64,000 nucleotides of DNA from Streptomyces sp. NBC_00572. Lineage in GTDB: Bacteria > Actinomycetota > Actinomycetes > Streptomycetales > Streptomycetaceae. A program made the position numbers and the translations under genes. The stretch spans positions 5,704,001-5,768,000 of the forward strand of contig NZ_JAPENX010000001.1 in the NCBI RefSeq assembly GCF_026341815.1. Direction: 5' to 3'. The first letter of the stretch is position 1, and every line of letters begins with the position of its first letter. The notes under the pieces are model-generated. The model had not been told where the DNA came from. It did not search any database and saw only the letters and a program-made list of their open reading frames with translations. Shown here in pieces: positions 60,125-64,000 of this stretch.

Positions 60125-61711
60125 ATGCGTGACGCCCCGAGGAAGACGAACGACGCGCGGCGGACGGCGCGGCGGCGCACCACGGCACGAGTGACGGCGG
60201 TGTGCGGCTTCGTGGCCGTGGCCGCGCTGGCGCTGCCCGGACCGGCCCACGCACGGGACTCCGTACGGGCTCAGGCGTCCGCCGCGGCCTTCGCCTCCGT
60301 CCAGAACCGGCTCCCTCAGGCCGTGCGTGCCGAGGAGTTGACGAAGTACTACGTGATCAAGGCCCCGCAGAACAGAGGCGGTCAGCAGGAGACCCTGTTC
60401 GAGATCGCGCGGCGCACGCTCGGCGACGGCAACCGGTTCGAGGAGGTGCTGGTCCTCAACAGCGGGCGCCCGCTTCCGGACGGCTCGGTGTTCGTGAGTC
60501 CCGAGCAGCTCGTCCCGGACTTCGCGCTGATCCTGCCGGAGGACGCGAAGGGGCCGGGCGTGGAGTTCGGCGTGCTGCCCGAGGCGGCCGTCGACGCGTC
60601 GGCGAGCACCGGGCAGAGCGCGGCCCCCGCTGTCCGTACCACCACCACCAGCCGGACGGCGGGATCCTTCGGCGTGTTCGGCAACCGGATCCAGCTGCCC
60701 TGGCTGATCGGTGGCGTCGGCGGCGTCGCCGCCCTGACCGTGGCGATCGTCGCGCGCCGTCGCATCGCCCGAGCCGCCCGCGCGTCGGGCTCCACGATCG
60801 CCCGGGGCGCCCGTGTGCTGCGGCCTCGACTCCCACGCGGCCTGGCGCTCGCGCTCCGCCGTCGCCGGCGCACCGTGCTGGCTCGGCGGCTCGCGGCGGA
60901 CACCCGCACGCCGGTGGTGGTGCGGCAGGCACTGCGCGAGCTGATCCCCGCTGCCGGCGCGGAGCCGAAGACGGAGCGGCCGGTACGCGTCTACAGCGTG
61001 CTCGCCGAACCCACGAAGCTGCTCGCCTCGGTGTCGGGCGGCCACACGGCCCCCGCGCCGTGGACCGCGCTGGACATGAACCGCTGGGAGCGCACCGGGC
61101 TGCCTGTCGTCGTCGAGAGCGATCCGACGGCCGACCCGACACTGGCGCTGCCCCACCTCGCCAGGCTCGGAGTGAGCGACCGGGGGGCGCAGGCCATGGT
61201 GGACCTCGGGCAGATCAACGGCGCGCTCAGCATCCGCGGCGACCTCACCGTAGCCCAGGACACCGTGGCGGCGCTGGTGCGCGGGCTCCTCGAACTCCCC
61301 CGGCAGAGCACGGTGGTCGTGTCGGTGGACCCGAGCGCGAGCGCACTGCCCGGCCTCAACGGTGTGGTGCGGGTCCGCGGGGTGGCGGAGGTGCGGGACA
61401 AGGCGCCCGAGGAGGTCCTCAACGCCGCCGAGGAGCTGGGCGTCGGTCTGGTGCGCGGGGTCGCCCGAAGCGGCGAGGTCACCGGATTCATCGTGCTCCA
61501 GGACGCGCCGACCGCCGAGGAGGCACGGGCTCTCGCGGACCTGTCCGCGCCCGCGGGCGGCGGCTGGATCGTACTCGCCGTCGGTGACGTGCCCGGCGCG
61601 CACTGGCGGTGGTACGCGGATTCCGACGGCACCGTGGACCTGGGCGTGCTCGGCCTCCGCGTGACCGTCCCCACACAGACGCTGGCGGGCGCGGGCACCG
61701 GACGGGTGTGA
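60125..61711 (+). CDS. Membrane protein with LysM-like domain, part of the type VII-like locus
   Basis: 528 residues. N-terminal signal or first helix (VTAVCGFVAVAALALPGPAH then ARDS). LysM-like segment KYYVIKAPQNRGGQQETLFE IARRTLGDGNRFEEVLVLN, ending in a hydrophobic strand VPDFALILPEDA. A membrane helix (LPWLIGGVGGVAALTVAIVA) follows, with an Arg-rich cytoplasmic side, then a soluble domain of about 280 residues inside the cell. The layout (outside LysM, one helix, inside domain) suits an envelope anchor of a secretion machine. Starts at ATG 60125, 60 nt after its promoter. Confidence 0.8.
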   Translation: MRDAPRKTNDARRTARRRTTARVTAVCGFVAVAALALPGPAHARDSVRAQASAAAFASVQNRLPQAVRAEELTKYYVIKAPQNRGGQQETLFEIARRTLGDGNRFEEVLVLNSGRPLPDGSVFVSPEQLVPDFALILPEDAKGPGVEFGVLPEAAVDASASTGQSAAPAVRTTTTSRTAGSFGVFGNRIQLPWLIGGVGGVAALTVAIVARRRIARAARASGSTIARGARVLRPRLPRGLALALRRRRRTVLARRLAADTRTPVVVRQALRELIPAAGAEPKTERPVRVYSVLAEPTKLLASVSGGHTAPAPWTALDMNRWERTGLPVVVESDPTADPTLALPHLARLGVSDRGAQAMVDLGQINGALSIRGDLTVAQDTVAALVRGLLELPRQSTVVVSVDPSASALPGLNGVVRVRGVAEVRDKAPEEVLNAAEELGVGLVRGVARSGEVTGFIVLQDAPTAEEARALADLSAPAGGGWIVLAVGDVPGAHWRWYADSDGTVDLGVLGLRVTVPTQTLAGAGTGRV

Positions 61712-61752
61712 CCTCCCCGGCACGCATTCGGAAAAGAAATACTCCCGGAGTC

Positions 61753-61780
61753 TGAACCCCCGGCCCGCACGGGCCGTTTG
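61753..61780 (+). promoter_or_regulatory. ECF promoter (repeat lipoprotein 2)
   Basis: TGAACC - 16 nt - CGTTTG, about 178 nt upstream of the lipoprotein start, leaving a long leader. Confidence 0.75.
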
Positions 61781-61833
61781 CGAAGTGACGCGCTTCTGGG
61801 CGGCGGACCGAAACGGTATCCGCATCAAAGACT

Positions 61834-61876
61834 CCGCCCCGGCAGTCGGCCGGCCTCCTCCCCGCTGCCGGGGCGG
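61834..61876 (+). promoter_or_regulatory. Hairpin in the lipoprotein leader
   Basis: 12-bp stem CCGCCCCGGCAG / CTGCCGGGGCGG with a 19-nt GC-rich loop, between promoter and start codon. Possible attenuator or mRNA stabiliser. The rest of 61712-61958 holds no gene. Confidence 0.5.
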
Positions 61877-61958
61877 GCCCCTTCGAAACACGGCGGCGAC
61901 ACCGTCCTCCAAGAACGCGGAAATACGGAAACTCAGAAATTCGGAAAGAGGGATCCTC

Positions 61959-62876
61959 ATGCGTAAATTCACTGTGGTTCCGGCGGTACTGACGGTCGCG
62001 GCGGTCATGCTGACGGCGGCTTGCGGGGCCTCCCCGGACACGGCTGTGACCGGCGCCGGCTCCCCCGAGCGCCCGGCCGCCTCGGACACCGGGGGGCAGC
62101 CCTCGAAGGCGGGGCGCCTGAGCGTCTGGCAGAGCAAGGAGCTGGGCCCGGTCGTCACGGACGGCGCGGGGTTCACCCTCTACCGCTTCGACCAGGACAC
62201 GGCGAATCCGCCCACCTCGAACTGTGCAGAGGGCTGCGCCGCGACCTGGCCTCCGGTGCTCGTCGACGACGTCACGGCGGGCCGCGGCCTGGACGCGGCG
62301 CTGCTCGGTTCGGTGAAGCGCGCCGACGGCTCTCTGCAAGTCACGCTCGCCGGCTGGCCGCTCTACCGCTACGCGCAGGACACCGCGCCCCGGCAGACCC
62401 GTGGGCAGGGCGTCGGCGGCACCTGGTTCGCGGCCGCGCCCGACGGCACGAAGGCCAAGGCAGGGGCGGGGGGCGGGACCGAGGAGACGACGCCGCCGAG
62501 CGGGCCCCCGGCGCCGAAGAACCTCCCGGCCCTGTCCACGGTGAAGGACGAGAAGCTCGGCACGATCGTCCGCGACGGCAAGGGACGTACGCTCTACCGC
62601 TTCACCAAGGACACCGCCTGGCCGATGAAGTCCAACTGCCAGGGCGACTGCCTCAAGCTCTGGAAGCCGGCCAAGCTCGTCGACAAGAAGGACCTCAAGG
62701 GCATCGACCCGAAGCTCGTCATCCCGTACAAGCGCCCGGACGGCACCCAGCAGCTCACTCTCGACTGCTGGCCGCTGTACTGGTACACGGGCGACAAGGA
62801 GCCGGGCGACACCAGCGGCCACGGGGTGAACGGCACGTGGTTCACGGTCCGCCCCGACGGCAAGCTGGCCAAGTAG
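61959..62876 (+). CDS. Lipoprotein with two secreted Y-x4-D repeat modules (SCO0930-like)
   Basis: 305 residues. Lipobox LTAACG in the signal peptide MRKFTVVPAVLTVAAVMLTA. Module 1: VTDGAGFTLYRFDQDTA, CAEGCAATWPPV, GWPLYRYAQDTA, GTWFAAAPDG. Module 2 repeats the pattern: VRDGKGRTLYRFTKDTA, CQGDCLKLWKPA, CWPLYWYTGDKEP, GTWFTVRPDG. A Pro/Gly linker joins them. Paralogue of the one-module lipoprotein at 47.4 kb under the same promoter type. ATG 61959 behind AAAGAGG. Confidence 0.93.
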   Translation: MRKFTVVPAVLTVAAVMLTAACGASPDTAVTGAGSPERPAASDTGGQPSKAGRLSVWQSKELGPVVTDGAGFTLYRFDQDTANPPTSNCAEGCAATWPPVLVDDVTAGRGLDAALLGSVKRADGSLQVTLAGWPLYRYAQDTAPRQTRGQGVGGTWFAAAPDGTKAKAGAGGGTEETTPPSGPPAPKNLPALSTVKDEKLGTIVRDGKGRTLYRFTKDTAWPMKSNCQGDCLKLWKPAKLVDKKDLKGIDPKLVIPYKRPDGTQQLTLDCWPLYWYTGDKEPGDTSGHGVNGTWFTVRPDGKLAK

Positions 62877-62900
62877 CCGCGCCGGCTCCCGGAAGACCGG

Positions 62901-62942
62901 TCAGGGGGCGTTTCGGAGAACATCCGAAACGTCCCCTCCTGA
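62901..62942 (+). terminator. Terminator after repeat lipoprotein 2
   Basis: TCAGG-GGGCGTTTCGGA / TCCGAAACGTCCCC-CCTGA-type stem with one bulge, loop GAACA, then GGTTTTC. 24 nt after the stop. Confidence 0.85.
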
Positions 62943-63187
62943 GGTTTTCGTCATTTCTGTGGGCGCGATGGATGGGCTCGTGGGTGGGACTCTGTTGTCG
63001 TCAATGTACCGACTCGGGAGTCGGCTCCTGCAACGCGGCAGCAGGCGTCCGATCCGTCGCAGCGGGGGGGCGAATGCTGCGATTCGCCAGGGACTCGGCT
63101 TCGACGGGGCCTCGGGCATGAGGACGTTGCGGACGTGGGCTTCGGGCCAACGGTGCTCTGAAGGCACGAGCGACGCTCCCCGGCGAA

Positions 63188-63424
63188 GGCGAGGTTGTAG
63201 AGGCGAGCGATGTTCAGCATGGCCTGGTGAACGCCCTCGTCTTCGAAGCGGCAGCCGTGGAGGATCTTCCACGTCTTCCTGCGTGTGAAGGTGTGCTCGC
63301 CGCGGGCGCGGACCGTGCGGTGGGAAGCGTTGTGCTCCTCCTTCCAGGCCGATAGTTCGGCCTGGCCGCGTTCCGGGTCGGGAATGACCGGGCCGGCACC
63401 GCGGTGGCCGCCGTCATCGGGCAC
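63188..63424 (-). pseudogene. IS5-family transposase fragment (C-terminal end)
   Basis: The minus-strand frame reads AELSAWKEEHNASHRTVRAR GEHTFTRRKTWKILHGCRFE DEGVHQAMLNIARLYNLAFA, the conserved C-terminus of IS5-type DDE transposases with the catalytic Glu region (VRARGEHTF). The 5' two-thirds of the gene are missing and the 3' end runs into unrelated sequence (62951-63187). An old, broken insertion. Confidence 0.75.
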
Positions 63425-63570
63425 AGTTGTCCTGCCGACCGCGGCCTTCGTGCCGGTCGCTTCCCGCGCCGTGCACCAAAACCGACAGCGACGTCAGTCG
63501 CAGGGGACTGCTGCATGGACAGGTGACACCTGACCTGGCTTGCTGAGAGGCGGCCTGGAAGGAGGTCGCA

Positions 63571-63864
63571 GTGCCCAAGCCGTATCCGAAGGAGTTCCGC
63601 GAGGACGTCGTGCGGGTCGCACGCAACCGTGAGCCCGGCGTCACGCTGGAACAGATCGCCGCCGACTTCGGCGTACACCCGATCACATTGTCGAAGTGGC
63701 TGCGCCGCGCCGACACCGACGAGGGTGCCAGGCCCGCACCGGTGTCGGGTGAGTCGGCCGAGCTGCGTGAGGCCCGCAGGCGCATCCGGCTGCTGGAGCA
63801 GGAGAACGAGGTCCTGCGGAGGGCTGTGGCGTATCTGTCGCAGGCGAACCTGGCGGCAAAATGA
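63571..63864 (+). CDS. IS3-family transposase OrfA
   Basis: 97 residues. HTH of the IS3 OrfA type: KPYPKEFREDVVRVARNREP ... LEQIAADFGVHPITLSKWLRRAD, followed by a leucine-zipper helix LREARRRIRLLEQENEVLRR. GTG 63571 after GGAAGGAGG. The stop overlaps the orfB start at AAAATGATG. The left inverted repeat is probably near 63526 (TGACACCTGACC) but cannot be confirmed without the right end. Confidence 0.92.
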   Translation: MPKPYPKEFREDVVRVARNREPGVTLEQIAADFGVHPITLSKWLRRADTDEGARPAPVSGESAELREARRRIRLLEQENEVLRRAVAYLSQANLAAK

Positions 63865-64000
63865 TGTACCCGCTCGTCCGCGAGCTGGCCGCCACCGATG
63901 CCCTTCACCGGGTGCCGGTGGCGGTGACGTGCCGGGTGCTCAAGCTGGCCCGCCAGCCCTACTACCGGTGGCTGGACCGGCCGGTCACCGATACCGCCCT
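63861..64000 (+). CDS. IS3-family transposase OrfB (start only, cut by window edge)
   Basis: Begins at ATG 63861 (or 63864), MMYPLVRELAATDALHRVPV, then TCRVLKLARQPYYRWLDRPV, the typical N-terminus of IS3 OrfB before the integrase core. Overlap AAAATGA with orfA could allow coupling or a -1 frameshift product OrfAB. Catalytic DDE residues lie beyond the window. Confidence 0.88.
   Translation, partial: MMYPLVRELAATDALHRVPVAVTCRVLKLARQPYYRWLDRPVTDTA

Noticed and set aside
62943-63187. Continuation of the transposase ORF to 62951
   Set aside because: Homology stops near 63188; the remaining codons read through unrelated sequence.

Overview
The window reads as a Streptomyces (or very close streptomycete) chromosome. 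It is strongly GC-rich with third-position G/C, many GTG starts and ATGA/GTGA gene overlaps. It carries a streptomycete-type hopanoid operon, a conservon (cvnABCD), a c-di-AMP (ydaO-type) riboswitch before a LysM/M23 hydrolase, and a TTA codon in a regulatory gene. All functional calls come from reading the sequence and from family knowledge; no database search was run.

Layout. 1-2.1 kb: a methyltransferase/GNAT fusion cut by the left edge, and a cation-diffusion-facilitator exporter. 2.5-9.5 kb: a tight plus-strand operon for a phosphodiester-linked surface polymer or lipid head group (two CDP-alcohol phosphotransferases, a sugar/choline-type nucleotidyltransferase, a sn-glycerol-1-phosphate dehydrogenase, a GT2 glycosyltransferase and a TagGH-like ABC exporter). 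9.6 kb: a TetR regulator. 10.5-20.3 kb: hopanoid operon hpnC-hpnD-hpnE-prenyl synthase-shc-hpnG-hpnH-hpnO with two small translationally coupled ORFs and no ispG/dxs between hpnH and hpnO. 20.3-24.5 kb: XRE-cupin regulator with twin palindromic operators, a small membrane protein, a PtpB-like phosphatase, the riboswitch-controlled hydrolase and an SGNH esterase.

24.5-31.3 kb: a five-gene operon of the STM4011-STM4015 type (two radical SAM proteins, a sulfatase-like hydrolase, an ATP-grasp protein, an LRR protein), divergent from a small protein plus DUF6745-like protein. Both directions start at promoters that match the PafBC (RecA-NDp) DNA-damage motif. 31.4-35.7 kb: SIMPL protein, TetR, Glu/Leu-type dehydrogenase and an NAPE-PLD-like metallo-hydrolase around a perfect operator. 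36-41.4 kb: conservon with an added GAF protein, then an acyl-CoA dehydrogenase. 41.9-43.5 kb: tRNA-Pro(GGG) with an integrase whose 3' end lies inside the tRNA.

43.6-62.9 kb is the most striking part. An ECF sigma factor and its zinc-finger anti-sigma sit among secreted proteins (CHRD, DUF1996, two repeat lipoproteins), WXG100-type proteins, an FHA-containing EccC/EssC ATPase, a 2028-residue Gly/Thr/Pro-rich protein and a LysM-like membrane protein. Seven transcription units here, including the sigma gene itself, are each preceded by TGAACC-N16-CGT, with identical spacing in all seven. This looks like one ECF regulon driving a reduced type VII secretion-like system. The right edge (63.2-64 kb) holds a broken IS5-like transposase and the start of an IS3-family element.
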